This document shows positions 1 through 11,054 of a stretch of DNA of 64,000 nt, one piece after another; the first letter of the stretch is position 1, and every line of letters starts with the position of its first letter. A model generated the notes under the pieces. It saw nothing but the letters and a program-made list of their open reading frames with translations, was not told the origin of the DNA and did not search any database. Origin of the DNA: Triangularia verruculosa (taxonomy: Eukaryota > Ascomycota > Sordariomycetes > Sordariales > Podosporaceae); NCBI GenBank assembly GCA_033296885.1, contig MU863971.1, positions 1-64,000 on the forward strand, given 5' to 3'. A program made the translations under genes and the position numbers.

Positions 1-25
1 CGCCGCCCCGCCGCCCCGCGCCCCG

Positions 26-88
<63 letters not shown>
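1..88. repeat. C-rich low-complexity tract with a 63-base C homopolymer
   Basis: Bases 1-25 are C-rich with scattered G, and bases 26-88 are an uninterrupted run of C. The opposite strand is a G tract that could form quadruplex structures. It does not match the usual fungal telomere repeat (TTAGGG/CCCTAA). It lies at the window edge, so it may be a real tract or a sequencing or assembly boundary artefact. Confidence 0.9.
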
Positions 89-90
<2 letters not shown>

Positions 91-521
91 CCGGGTGGTT
101 TTTGATAAACAAGAACAAGCAAAGCAGATGAGCGAGCAGGCAGTTTTCTTTTCTTTTTCGGGGGTTATGCATAAGGTATAGATATATATCGCACACCATT
201 AGCCTTTTCAAAAGTACTAGCCATTACTCTTGAGGTGATGGGTGTTTTTAATACATAACTAATCTACTGGTTCACACTTCGGCAAATTGCAAAGTCGCCG
301 CCGAGAGCAAATGACATAACCTCATAATGATATATATTCGCTCTCCCCTTTCCTCATCAAAAAAAAAACAAGGGAGAATACACACGCACATGGACAGAAA
401 ACCCCATGTTGCATCCCGCTTACACAAATATGATATATGCCGTGTAATCCCATATCCATCTACAATAGAGAGAGAAAAAAACAACAACAGCCGCTGGAAT
501 CTATTTATATGAAACGATGCA
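89..521. other. Intergenic, no recognisable gene
   Basis: This stretch is moderately AT-rich, with short A and T runs and a few tiny ORFs in several frames. No domain, tRNA or repeat family was recognised. It may contain 3' untranslated sequence of minus-strand transcripts from SSZ1 or the small ORF next to it. Confidence 0.5.
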
Positions 522-788
522 CTATCCATTCCGTACCCCCCTCCTCGAGCGCCGTGTCATTTTCCTTTTCCTTTTCACAGTCCCGGGAACCAGGTCCTCC
601 TTGTCCAGCTCGTCATCAGCATCGAATTCTTCATCCCCCACCCCTTCCGGTTCACCTTCAAACCACTCATCCAGCAGGGACTCAAGGCTACCAACCGACT
701 CGCACCCGTATAGTTTGTACTCTTTCAATGACTCCGAATTGTCCTCGTGGGCACAGCCTTCGTGAAGGCAGTCCCCCCGAATGCACAT
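522..788 (-). CDS. Possible small acidic protein (88 aa), uncertain
   Basis: An ATG-initiated 88-residue frame lies 141 bp downstream of the SSZ1 stop on the same strand. It begins with a Cys/His-containing segment, then has an acidic middle (GEPEGVGDEEFDADDELDKED) and a basic tail with KRKRK and RRSRR. The frame stays open upstream to a TAG that could be an AATAG splice acceptor, so it might be a 3' exon. No family is recognised. It could equally be a chance ORF in the SSZ1 3' UTR. Confidence 0.22.
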   Translation of the reverse strand: MCIRGDCLHEGCAHEDNSESLKEYKLYGCESVGSLESLLDEWFEGEPEGVGDEEFDADDELDKEDLVPGTVKRKRKMTRRSRRGVRNG

Positions 789-929
789 CACGCTCAAGAC
801 TTGTGGCCACTCATCCGAAGCCTATTGATGAGCCGTCCCTGGAGTCCAATGATCCCACACCATGTCTTCCAACATGAATGTTCGTGTGCCCTTGTCAACA
901 ATTTGTTTGCGCTTTAGCTCGCCAGCACC

Positions 930-2756
930 CTAAGCGCTCAACTGGCCCCTGACGCCTCCCTTGGAGCCAACTTCTCTGGTAGTGAGGATGACGGAAAGAT
1001 CGGCGTTGACCTGGACAGTAACCTCGACCTTGCCGCCCTTCTTCACATCACGGACAGCAGCCTCGGCAAGGGTGTTTCCAATCTTCCATACCTTCTCGCG
1101 CTTTTCCTCCTCGTCCTCCTCATCATCGGAGAAATCCGAGTCCTCGTCGGAGTCGGCGGCGTCCTCGACCTTGGCTGACTTATCCTCCTTGGGCTTGGGT
1201 TCGGGCTGGGTGACCTTGATGTGGGTGTTGCCCTCGACGAACTTGACGAGAACATTGCCACCGTCCTTGGGCGCAGCGATGTGGATGGTCCTCCTGGCGG
1301 GGACGGCAGTCTCGGCAGGCACGATAGGAACAAAGATCTCCTCGCCAGCAGCGTTGAGAGAAACGACACCAATGGCGTTGGTGATGTGGGCGACAGTGGT
1401 AACCGCGGCGTGGGTCGACTGGTCGATGTCGTCAGCCTCGTACTCCTGGATCAAACTGGCCTGGAGCGCAGCGCCACGAGCACCGAGCTCGGAGGGGTTG
1501 ATGGCAAAGGCGTTGGTGGAAGGAGCCAGGATCCTGGTAGTCTGGGGGAAGATGTTGCTGAAGTTGGTAGCGATACGGGGAGTGTGGGCAGTGCCGCCAG
1601 AGAGAATGACCTCATCAACGTCAAGAACGTCGAGGCCGGCCTTCTTGATGACGGACTCAACCAGGCGGTTGATGCCCTCGAACACGGATCGGGAAAGAGT
1701 CTCGTAACGGAGGCGGTTGATGGTGCTAGCATAATCGATACCGTCAGACAAGCTCTCGACGCTGAAGCTGGCGTTGGTGCCGATGCTGAGAGCCCGCTTG
1801 GTGGCCTCGGCCTCGAATCTGAGCTTGGCGAGACTTCTGGCGTTCTCGCGGGGGTCCTTCGCGCTGGGGTTGCGCTTGAGGAACTCCTTGGCGAAGTGGT
1901 CCATCAAGATCTTGTCTAGGGCGATACCATTGAACTCGTAATCGTGAGCAGTGGCGAGGACGGTGTACATGCCACCACGGCTGGCAACGACAGCAACATC
2001 GGAGACGGTGCCGCCCAACTCGGCAACAACGACAATCTTGTCCTCGACCTGGGCCTCGGGGCGCGCATCGTAAGCAAGCGCCGCAGCGACGGGGTCGCTG
2101 ATCAGCTGGAGAACCTCGAGATCGGCAGCGTTGGCGGCAGCAATGAGGGCAGCCTTTTGCTTCTCGTTGAAGTTGGTAGGGACGGTAATGACAGCAGAGG
2201 TAACCTGCTTGCCGAGATAACCGGAAGCAGCGCCGACCAGGCGACGAAGGTAGCGAGTGGCGACCTCGGAGGCGGAGAGGGTGGATGGCTCGGCGTCCTC
2301 CTCGGCCTTTTCCTTGACGGTGAAAGAGACGACGCCGTCAACGTCCTTGGGGTGCGCAGAGGCGTGGTTATGGGTGGGGTCGATGTGCTCGAAGCTGCGC
2401 ACTGGGTTAGCGGTTATTCATTCCATGCATGAAGCGTCCACCATACTCTTTCCCGAGGAAGTCGCGGAAGAAGGCGACGGTATTATTTGGGTTGCGAATC
2501 AGGAAGGCCTTCGCTTGTTGGCCATAGTACTCATCACCGTCGACGTAGGAGAGGATCGTTGGGATTTGACGGTCTATTTCATGTATGTTAGCGTCTGTCG
2601 AGGTCAGATATATGCAGTCTGATGCTTACCTCCATCCTCGTTGGCGATAACCTCAGCCTTGTCGTCGGCAGTGTAGGCGACAGAGCTGTTGGAGTTGCCA
2701 AAGGTCAAGCCGATGACGGTCCGGTTCTCCGGCGCAACAACCTTGGTGCCACTCAT
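930..2756 (-). CDS. ssz1: Ribosome-associated atypical Hsp70, Ssz1 family
   Basis: Predicted product is 572 aa in three exons: 2756-2630, 2573-2447 and 2394-930. The first exon begins MSGTKVVAPENRTVIGLTFG, the nucleotide-binding start of an Hsp70. A canonical Hsp70 phosphate motif is degenerate (AELGGTVSDVAVV), as in Ssz1 proteins. The NBD fold continues through SVESLSDGIDY and VILSGGTAHTPRI. An acidic Asp/Glu linker precedes a short C-terminal part, and a full substrate-binding domain with lid is missing, as expected for this family. In yeast, Ssz1 pairs with zuotin to form the ribosome-associated complex, which stimulates Ssb at the polypeptide tunnel exit. For the second intron the acceptor GCGCAG (ending at 2395) gives the conserved reading FLGKDFEHIDPTHNH; a nearer CAG would break the frame. 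The gene diverges from RRP40. Confidence 0.93.
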
Positions 2757-3613
2757 TTTGACTATAACTGGCGATTTGCGAAGGAAGGGAAGATTCTTGG
2801 GGCCGAAGAGGGGTGGTGGTGTCTCTTGAGGCGGCTTGGGAATGGCAATTCGTAGTTAAAAATTGGTCAACAGTGGTGGGGGGATCCAAAAATTTCCACT
2901 GCCAAAAAATATTGAACCAATTGCTCGCAGGGATGCGGGCACTGTGGGGCCCACAAGCCAGGTACTGGTGACGGAGCGTATCAGAGGCGCAAGTGAATAT
3001 ATGGCATGGAACTGACTTTTCTTGTCTTCGGACGGTGTCATATGTATTTTGACAATTTATACAGAAGAAAATTAGCTTCAACATCGAGACTTACTCGCCG
3101 CTGTTTCCGAGCTTCTTAAATCTGCCGGCTTGCCTCTGTACAGGCGACCTCACTCTGGCTCCACCCACATCTGCCCAACCGTGAATCTAGAAGGTTTACA
3201 AGATTCGATATATCACACATCCATACCTACACATTATTCGCAATAGAGAACATAGTTGTAAGACATATACATACAGATGTCGATAACCTACCTATATTCA
3301 AGATACTTAAAAGACTTAAAGAGTCCTCTCCGTCGTGATAACCCCACCACCGTTAACCCCAGCCAAACCCACCGTCGATCAACGAACAGCCCCACTAAGG
3401 CTGTCAACCTGTAGCGCAATCGATATCCGCATCACAAGGCTGAACTGGAAATTTCCCCAAACCAGACCAAGCAACAGCAACCGAATCACCATCTCTTTTT
3501 GATACCCATACCGCGACCACCACCCTTCCAATTCTCAACCTAATCGCATCACCACAACCGTACCCTTCAACACCATCCATCTCATATACAACCGCAGAAC
3601 ACCACTCCCAAAA
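2757..3613. promoter_or_regulatory. Shared upstream region of SSZ1 and RRP40
   Basis: This 857 bp gap separates two divergently transcribed housekeeping genes, so it must hold both promoters and 5' leaders. The half near RRP40 is rich in CCACC/CCAACC pyrimidine-type sequence typical of fungal leaders. An ACCTACCTA motif lies near 3286. No specific factor site is claimed. Confidence 0.6.
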
Positions 3614-4423
3614 ATGACAACCGAGCGCCCCCTAGTCCTCCCCGGCGACACCATCCCACCGCACCTCATCCCCTCCTCCACCACCAAACCCCTCCGCCTC
3701 GGCCCCGGCCTCCGCCATCTCCCCCCAAGCGACATCATCCCCGTAGTCGCCGGCCAGCTCATCACAAACCACCAAAAAAACTCCATGTGGGTGGAATACA
3801 ACAACAACCGCGTATGTCCTTCCCCCCTTTCCCCCCCCCCCCCTTTCTCAAAAGAACCCCCCCCTTCTAACATAACCCCACAGTACCTCCCAACCCCAGG
3901 CGACCTAATAATAGCCCAAATCCACCGCTCCGGCCCCGACTTCTACTACTGCTCCCTCTCCCCATACACCCCGCACGCCACCCTCCCCCACCTCTCCTTC
4001 GAGTCCGCCACCAAGAAAACCCGCCCCCAGCTCCAGCCCGGCAGCATCGTCTACGCCCGCGTCGTCCTCGCCAACAAGCACATGGACCCCGAGGTCGAGT
4101 GCGTCTCCCAGTCCACCGGCAAGTCGGACGGCCTGGGCGAGCTGAAAGGGGGCATGGTGTTTGACGTCTCGCTCCAGTTTGCCAGGAGGCTGCTGATGGC
4201 CAAGAGCAGGGAGGAAGGCAAAGTAGAGGTTCTGGAGGCGTTGGGGGCCGAGGGGCTGGCGTTTGAGATTGCGGTGGGGAGGAACGGCAGGGTTTGGGTT
4301 GGCGGGGAGGATCCCAAGGCGGTGGTGGTGGTGGGGAGGGCGCTGAAGGAAACGGATGAGGGGAGGCTGGGGGTGGAGGAGCAGAGGAAGTTGGTGAGGA
4401 GATTGGTGAAGGGGATGAAATGA
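3614..4423 (+). CDS. rrp40: Exosome cap subunit Rrp40 (EXOSC3 family)
   Basis: Predicted product is 245 aa, exons 3614-3811 and 3884-4423. The N-terminal part has VLPGDTIP and LRLGPGLRH, typical of Rrp40. An S1-type RNA-binding domain follows (YLPTPGDLIIAQIHRSGPDF onwards), then a C-terminal KH-like domain with the G-x-N-G loop GRNGRVWVGG. Rrp40 is one of the three S1/KH cap proteins of the RNA exosome, acting in 3'-5' processing and decay in nucleus and cytoplasm. The 72 nt intron has donor GTATGT, a TTCTAAC branch site and CACAG acceptor. It is a multiple of three and free of in-frame stops, so retention would insert 24 Pro-rich residues rather than truncate. Length is normal for fungi. Confidence 0.93.
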   Translation: MTTERPLVLPGDTIPPHLIPSSTTKPLRLGPGLRHLPPSDIIPVVAGQLITNHQKNSMWVEYNNNRVCPSPLSPPPPFSKEPPPSNITPQYLPTPGDLIIAQIHRSGPDFYYCSLSPYTPHATLPHLSFESATKKTRPQLQPGSIVYARVVLANKHMDPEVECVSQSTGKSDGLGELKGGMVFDVSLQFARRLLMAKSREEGKVEVLEALGAEGLAFEIAVGRNGRVWVGGEDPKAVVVVGRALKETDEGRLGVEEQRKLVRRLVKGMK

Positions 4424-5077
4424 GGAGAGACTGGGATGTAAAAAGGAGGTAAATGATGGATTTGGTTGAGAAATGATTCTGCAGGCTCAAGCAAGTGGTG
4501 ATTCGGTTGGTATGTCTGAATAAAGCGCCAACCAGACTAGACTCGAGAGTTCTTGTGTCGAAGTCTTGCTATATCACACTGGAGATGCAGAGGCAGAGCA
4601 GAGTCATCAACACCGCCAAAGAGCGGAAACAACACCGCGCCAGAGAGCGCCTTGCATTCGATCTTGCGTCCTCTCATGATGCTGGAGCACGATTCAGAAT
4701 AAAAAACAAGCCAGGAGCACTTCCGTGGCTTTATCGCTAATAAAAAGATTCAAAAGTACATGTTCTTAAACAAGCAAGGAGTCGGTCGTGTCTGTGAGAA
4801 TACGCCCCCCAAAAATGCTGTCCTGTCTTTCCATCTCCCGAGAGAAAAATAAAATCCGAAACGCTTTCAATGCCCGCTTGATAACCACACCGAGATCCTT
4901 CCAAAATGTGACCGAAAAAAAAATGGCCTGCTTTTTTTGAACCAGTAACCAGCACATCCACATCCCAGAAATAACACAAATATCGCTTCGCTCCTTTCAT
5001 GTTGGGGTATATAAACGAATGTTGCAAGGACCGTTCCGCGATCCTAATCTTCAAACTATTGAAAATGACATGGTACC
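4424..5077. other. Convergent intergenic region
   Basis: This gap lies between the stop codons of RRP40 (+) and the membrane zinc-finger gene (-). It should hold both 3' UTRs and polyadenylation sites. AATAAA/AATAAAA-like strings occur near 4700 and 4740, and A-rich runs on the plus strand near 4915. No gene was recognised. Confidence 0.5.
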
Positions 5078-7473
5078 TCACGCATTCGCCATCATGTCAT
5101 CGATAAACTCCGGCTCTGGATCCGTCGTTGGGGTAAGCTGGTGCTTGTTGACCATGTGCCTCCTCCAGTTGTCCTTGCGTGGGAACGACTTGCCACCCTG
5201 CTTCGAGTACGGACAGTCGTGGACCATGCAGTAAAACTTGCGCGTCTTGAAATGCTTGTCGTTGATGTGCCTGTCCAGATGTGTCTTGGTGCCAAATCTC
5301 ATGGTACAGCCTGCGTGTGCGCACTCGTGTGGCCTGTCGTGGTAGCGCTTGTGGTGACTGGGAATTTTTGTTAGTGTCCTGAACTTGACGATACTACAGC
5401 GGTAAGAACCTACTTCAGCTTGTGGATCTGATCAAACACGCGATCGCACTTGTTGCAGGAAAAAGCCTTCTCCTGCCCTGGGGACAACCCTTGTGATGTG
5501 GCTGGCGATGGAACGGAGGAGAGGCCTGGCGAGAGACCTGGCGAGAGGCCTGGCGAGAGAGCCGATGATGGCTGTGGGGATTGGCCTGGTGATGGGATGG
5601 GAGAGACATGGAGGTACATTCCGTTCTGATGATCGAGGTCGGATGGTGGTGATGGGGATGCTGTGTAGGCGGTGAGGCGGGTATCAGGGGTGTTTTGCAC
5701 GGTAGACGGAAGTGATGGGCCTGATGGGGGTGGCGTCGAATAGTCTTGGACCATACCGGTGTTGTCATAATAAGCTAACGGGGCATTGAAGTCCTGGACC
5801 AGCCCGATCTCTGGCGTTTGCTGGTAAGGGGTCTGATATGGTGGCGATTGGTAGCCTTGTTGTCCAAGGTTTTGTTGATGGAGGTTGAAATTCTGTTGAC
5901 CTAAGCTTTGTTGGTCAAGGCCTTGTTGGCCAAGACTTTGTTGGTTGAAGTTGTACTCTGGTTCTGGAGACAGGCCAGCTCCGTTGATGTACTGGACCTG
6001 GTGGTTTTGGTCAATATACTGCAGCTGAGGTTCCTGGGCCATCGCTGGAGTAAAGGTATCAGCCGGCGGTGATGGGGCTGGGGGAGATGGTGAGTTCTCG
6101 GCCTTGAGAATTTCCTGCTCGACCATCCAAGCACTCTCAGCCTGATTCGTGGGGTTCATAAAGTCCATAGGATTACCGCTAGGACCAGCTGTGTACTGGA
6201 ACGGTGGACTTGGGATATCAGACACGATGGTCGGAGGAGGTAAGCTGTCTACACGCTGAAGCGGCCCTGGAACCTTATTCCGTTGGCTGAAGCTCCTTAA
6301 TGGATCGAGGGGCGTGGCGGTCTTGTCGCTGTCGAACGAAATGACGTCCGATCCGAATCCTAGCCCTGGGAAGGAGGATTGTTGACTTGGGGACACCGGG
6401 CTGGGTAAGACCGAGGTTGGGGCGTAAGTTGCTGGCGCAGTGCTCAAGTCGGCCGCGGGAGCAGGGATGGTAGTGAAGGTTCCTGGTTCGGTGTAAATAA
6501 CTGGTTGGTTATATTGGGAAAGGTCCGTTCCTTGGGAGGGAGCGTCAGTACCTGGGGGGAGGGTTGGGTCGTGATAATAGTCCCAGGCAAGGCCACTTGG
6601 GTTGGGTTGGTGTTCCTCGATGATAGACTGGCCCGGTATTGGTTCCGGGAACACGAAGAGATCGGTGGTGTTTACAGATGTTGAGCGGGTACCGGTAGAT
6701 CGCTTGCTATCGCGACGTCCTTCTCCAGATGAAGTGCGGAAAATACTGCCGAATTTCTCTCGGATGGTTGAGCGTTTCGAAGGGGGTTCGAAAGATTCGG
6801 GCTCCTCGACGATATTGCCAAAAGTACCTTGGCGACTGGGTGAGGCGAATGAGTCAAGATTTAATTGGCGGGTGCTGTCCTTGCCAGTGGTGCCTTTTGA
6901 GGTGGAACGTGACTTTGACGAGGCACTTGTTGGTGAGCGGATCGGACCGGCTGCCGCTGAAGATACTGCCTGGCCTTCACCTTGGGCCTGGCCGGGGAAG
7001 GACTCAGACCGGGGGGACGGCGAAGAAGAAGGCGAGATCGGCGACGGGAGACCTTGGTTGAGGGCAACGCCTTGCGGAAGGGTTGGCTGTGCGGGCAGCT
7101 GATCCAGGCTGGTTTTTATTGGTGATGTGTTGTGGCCGTTGGTATCTGTTGAGCCGTTGATGGGTTGTTCGTGAGCGGTGCCAGCTTGGCTATCAGACCC
7201 GGGAACTAAGTGATCCTTGGAGTACTTTTTTGTAGAATCGTCATCAGGATGAGTGAAATTGGGGCCTCCGGGACTCTGCCCCATCTCTGCCAGGGTGTTT
7301 TCATCATGACGGTTGTTCCATCGCCGTCTTGCCCGGACAGCAAAGGGAAAGATGCAGAGGACGATAAGGAGGACTCCGACCACCGATCCTATCACAGCCC
7401 CCGCAATGGCGCCGGCAGAGAGTTGCGATGTCGACCTCGCGGCGAGCACCGAACGCTCCGCAAAAACCGGCAT
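5078..7473 (-). CDS. Predicted membrane-anchored C2H2 zinc-finger protein
   Basis: Predicted product is 779 aa, exons 7473-5414 and 5357-5078. The first ATG gives MPVFAERSVLAARSTS; upstream in-frame codons lack an ATG. Residues about 18-46 form a hydrophobic helix with a small-residue stretch (GAIAGAVIGSVVGVLLIVL) followed by RARRRW, suggesting one membrane span with the C-terminus in the cytosol. A long disordered Ser/Pro/Gln-rich region follows, with Gln-rich repeats (QQSLGQQ) and SPGL repeats. Three C-terminal C2H2 fingers lie at about 673-693, 699-722 and 730-759. The 56 nt intron splits the first finger, and splicing completes it as CNKCDRVFDQIHKLNHHKRYH. The architecture suggests a transcription factor held at a membrane until cleaved. 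That role is inference; the fingers and the hydrophobic span are visible. Confidence 0.85.
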
Positions 7474-9518
7474 GATGCAGTGACGGTGAGCGGTCAATCG
7501 CTGGTTTACGGATGCGCGAAATGCCGGTGAGGAAGAAAGAGGCCGTCGCCGGGTAAAGAATCAGTTATTCGACGTGTCGTTGAATGGGGAGCTCCAAGCC
7601 ACGGTGCGCTGTGTCCCACTGTGGATGAGGCTGTGCTAGCACCACGGAGCACCCGACAAAACCATGAAAGACCAGCGCGCTTCCTTGCAAAGAATCCGGG
7701 GTATTTGCAATGTCGCAAGCTGGACTACTAGACGGCAGCTCTCATGAGGATGGCCATGGTGACGTTGAGAGTTGAGCGCTGCGATGACGGAGTGAGTTGA
7801 GTTGTCGGTGAATGAGAATTTGGGGATGAACAGATGGAAGAAGCGGAAATCACGTCGGGTCCCTGTGGAAATGCCCAGCGCGCTCTCCAGCAGTTTGGAG
7901 CGTTAAGATTAATCGCTTCAGCCTCACAGACAGCGACCTTGTTAGCGAGCGAGACCCCTACCCCGTCTGGGACTGGTGGATGGCACCTTGACTTGGGATG
8001 CTGTGGCAGGTGAGATGGAGATTTCCAGGATTCTGACTGGACAAACCGGTGGCCTCCCGCGGCGCCCTCTCCCATCCCTCCCCGCCACCGTACCGTGCAT
8101 CAGCCATGAACAACGAGAAAGGCCAAGCTTTTTACACCTCAGATATCCGCTGAGTGATGCCTCACCTCACATGCCTCGGCCCCCACACCGTTGAAAAGAC
8201 AAACATCTTGTTTTTCTCACCTCTCCCTCACCACTTTGAGTCTGGTCTCTCACACCTCGACCGACAAAGCATGAGGTACTGCAGTAAACGGTCAGAAGGG
8301 TCGCGCCATCCGCCACCGCAGTGTTCACCAATCCTGTTGTTCCATCTTCCAGCTGGCTTGTGGCGTGTTTGAGGTGGTTGGACAGATACGATGTTCAGAT
8401 CGGATGGTTTATCGTACAGGCAAACGCAGAAAATGAGGCCTTTATCTTCAACACCAGCCCTGCCAGGCCAATGGCAGCTGGCACCGATCATACACTTGAC
8501 CAAGGCGTCCTCGCAGTCCAACATGAGGACATCAAGATAGAGTGATAAAACCCGGCAGTTTGGTACCAAGCGCCGACCTGAGACAAGCGTGAACGTTGGC
8601 AGGCCCGAAGGCTGTGCTTGCTTTCGCTCCACCCTCGGCAGATGGGATACCTCTGTGACCTTGCATTGTTACGAATGTCGATTCTAGTGTAAACACATCT
8701 CCCATCGACACTTCTGTTGTCCTACATGCGAGACCGGCCTCTCCGGGCTGCGGCAGAATAGCACAAAACTAGGCAAGCGTGAGATGTCTTTCATAATGCA
8801 CATATGGGCATTCAGACTCTTGCTGTGCCGTTGCATTTCCATGTGGAAGCTCAGCCCTCTTTTTATGCGGGGAAGCTCTAGTCTCATACTTACAAGGAGA
8901 GCACACCCCACCTTCGAAATCATGGAACAGGCATCATAGACTAACACGGCTTCTTTCCGCCGATGCAACAGATTGACTTCCATTGGTCTTGGACGACATG
9001 CCTATGCAGCATTCGGAACTCGGGCTATAAGCAATGCCCGACTTCCAAAGCTGGAGGCCAGTGAGTGCTCACCGAGGGTCTTATTATTGATATGGTTATC
9101 TTGCACTTCGTCAAATACTTCTACTCATTGATGTGTGGTGCTACCTGCTGCTCACCTTGGTGGCGTTAGCCGAAGGCCAGTGACCAGACAATGACGCAGT
9201 TGCCCAACAGTTACCTATACGCGGAACATAGGATGAAATATTGAAAGTTCGGCCTAACGATCGAGGACGCTTGAACAAAGCATCCGATGAGGGCGGATCG
9301 AACGGCTCGATTCAAACTGCGGGGGTGGCCAGCCAATCATTCGAGCCGAATGAATTGATGACGCCGTTATGGGGTTATGGGATCTTTGGTTGTCCGCGCG
9401 TCCCACCAACAGGTATAACAAGACCGAGACAGGAGTTGGAGTGCCTAGATTTCTCATGATAATTAGTTTTCGTTTCTGAAAACCGATCAGGAATAGTGTC
9501 AGTCCTGAAGTGGTGACA
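7474..9518. promoter_or_regulatory. Divergent upstream region, no gene recognised
   Basis: This 2 kb gap lies between the minus-strand membrane zinc-finger gene and the plus-strand fasciclin gene and should contain both promoters and leaders. Small ORFs occur on both strands, but none has a domain or stable family-like composition. No repeat or RNA gene was seen. Confidence 0.5.
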
Positions 9519-10814
9519 ATGAAGTACTCCACTCTCCTCTTCGCAGTCACAGCAACCGCTCTCGTTGCCCCTGAGCAGGTAACCATCCTCGACGAGCAGC
9601 AGCCAGCAGTCTCTGATGTGATCCAAGCCTGGTGGGATTCCACCCTCTCCCGCTCCACCAAGCTCTTTACCTCTCTTGAGAAGCGTATCACAGACTCTAT
9701 CCGCAGCTTCGATGCCTCCTCTTACGGCTTCGACAGCGATGACCACCCGCATCCTCCTCGCCGCGGCCACGGCGGCCACCACCGAGGCGACAAGACCAAA
9801 ACCATCTATGAACTGATCAAGTCAAACCAATACACCACTCAGTTTGCTTCCCTCCTTGACAACGATGACTTTTCCGAAATCAAAAAGCTTCTTGACTCCA
9901 CCGAGCACAACAAGACACTCTTCGTCCCGACAGACAAAGCCTTTGAGCGCATCCCCCACCACGGCGACAAGCCTCCCCCTAAAGAATTCGTGCTGGCCCT
10001 GTTGAAATACCACATCTCCCCCGGCCTCCACACCGCCCACGATCTCATCACATCCCACACCCTCCCCTCCAATCTTTCTCTAGACACCCTCGGCTCCCAC
10101 CCCCAACGCCTCCGCATCTCCACCGGCCTCCTCTTCACCATCAGAGTCAACATCATCTCCAAGATCGTCTACAGCAACATCGAAGCCAAAAACGGCATCA
10201 TCCACGCCATCGACCACGTTCTGGTGCCGCCCCCCTCCCAAGAAAAGATCATCTCCCTCCTCCCAACCACCTTCAGCACATTCTCCCTCGGCCTCGAGAA
10301 AACCGAGCTCTCCGTCCCCGACCACAAGGGGGGAACCCTCTTTGCTCCAACCAACTCCGCCTGGCGCCGCCTCGGCCCCCGCGCCAACGCCTTTTTGTTT
10401 TCTCCTCGTGGCTTGAAATACCTCAAAGCATTGCTCAAGTACCACTTTGTCGTTGATCAAACCCTCTATTCTGATGCCTTTTATGGTGAGAAGAAGGACG
10501 AGCAGGGAGTTGAGGGTGGGAAATATTGGCACGTCGACCTCGCCACGCTGCTAGACGACAAGGCCATTGCTGTGGACGTCAAGAGGTGGAGGGGCTGGGT
10601 CACTATCGTTCTCAATGGGTTTACCAAGGTGATCTTCCAGGATGGTATCGCCAGCGACGGGGTGGTGCAGGTGATTGGCAAGATTTTGATTCCGCCTCAT
10701 GAGCATCATGGAGGCCATGGTGCGGAGGACGACGATAAGGATATTGATGTGGAGGATCTGAAGGCTAGGCTGGAGAGGTATGTGGAGAAGGGGAACGAGG
10801 CTGGGGATTTGTGA
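9519..10814 (+). CDS. Secreted fasciclin (FAS1) domain protein
   Basis: Single-exon product of 431 aa starting at MKYSTLLFAVTATALVAP, a likely signal peptide. In-frame GTG codons lie upstream, but the ATG gives the better start. Two FAS1 repeats are visible. The first runs from about 90 to 235, with TIYELIKSN, NKTLFVPTDKAFERI and the closing IIHAIDHVLVPP. The second runs from about 240 to 385, with GGTLFAPTNSAWRRLG, LLKYHFV and GVVQVIGKILIPP. A His-rich linker (HPHPPRRGHGGHHRG) precedes the first repeat, and the tail is acidic and charged. FAS1 domains mediate adhesion at cell surfaces or, in fungi, may act in the vacuole or wall. No GPI signal or C-terminal membrane span is evident. Confidence 0.9.
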   Translation: MKYSTLLFAVTATALVAPEQVTILDEQQPAVSDVIQAWWDSTLSRSTKLFTSLEKRITDSIRSFDASSYGFDSDDHPHPPRRGHGGHHRGDKTKTIYELIKSNQYTTQFASLLDNDDFSEIKKLLDSTEHNKTLFVPTDKAFERIPHHGDKPPPKEFVLALLKYHISPGLHTAHDLITSHTLPSNLSLDTLGSHPQRLRISTGLLFTIRVNIISKIVYSNIEAKNGIIHAIDHVLVPPPSQEKIISLLPTTFSTFSLGLEKTELSVPDHKGGTLFAPTNSAWRRLGPRANAFLFSPRGLKYLKALLKYHFVVDQTLYSDAFYGEKKDEQGVEGGKYWHVDLATLLDDKAIAVDVKRWRGWVTIVLNGFTKVIFQDGIASDGVVQVIGKILIPPHEHHGGHGAEDDDKDIDVEDLKARLERYVEKGNEAGDL

Positions 10815-11054
10815 GTCGGTAGATGACGTAGGTTTGTTTGGTTTGGTTAATCTGGAATTTTTGGGACACTTGAGGAAGGAGCTCATATGGTAAAACAGCA
10901 CACTCGCTTTAAGCGCCAGGGATTCTTCCATGACTTTTAACGACATTGTATAACAAGGCTCTAAATATAAGCCGTTAGCTATGGTATGGTGACCATAAGC
11001 TTGTATCAAAATACAATATACACACATTACATTCCCAATTCCATCTCACCACCC
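10815..11054. other. Short convergent intergenic region
   Basis: This 240 bp gap lies between the fasciclin stop (+) and the RAD51-like stop (-). It should carry both 3' ends. It is moderately AT-rich, and no gene was seen. Confidence 0.5.

Noticed and set aside
1..88. Left edge as a telomere
   Set aside because: Pure C run, not the TTAGGG/CCCTAA repeat of filamentous fungi.
961..1919. Long plus-strand ORFs opposite SSZ1
   Set aside because: Antisense shadows produced by the codon bias of the true minus-strand gene.
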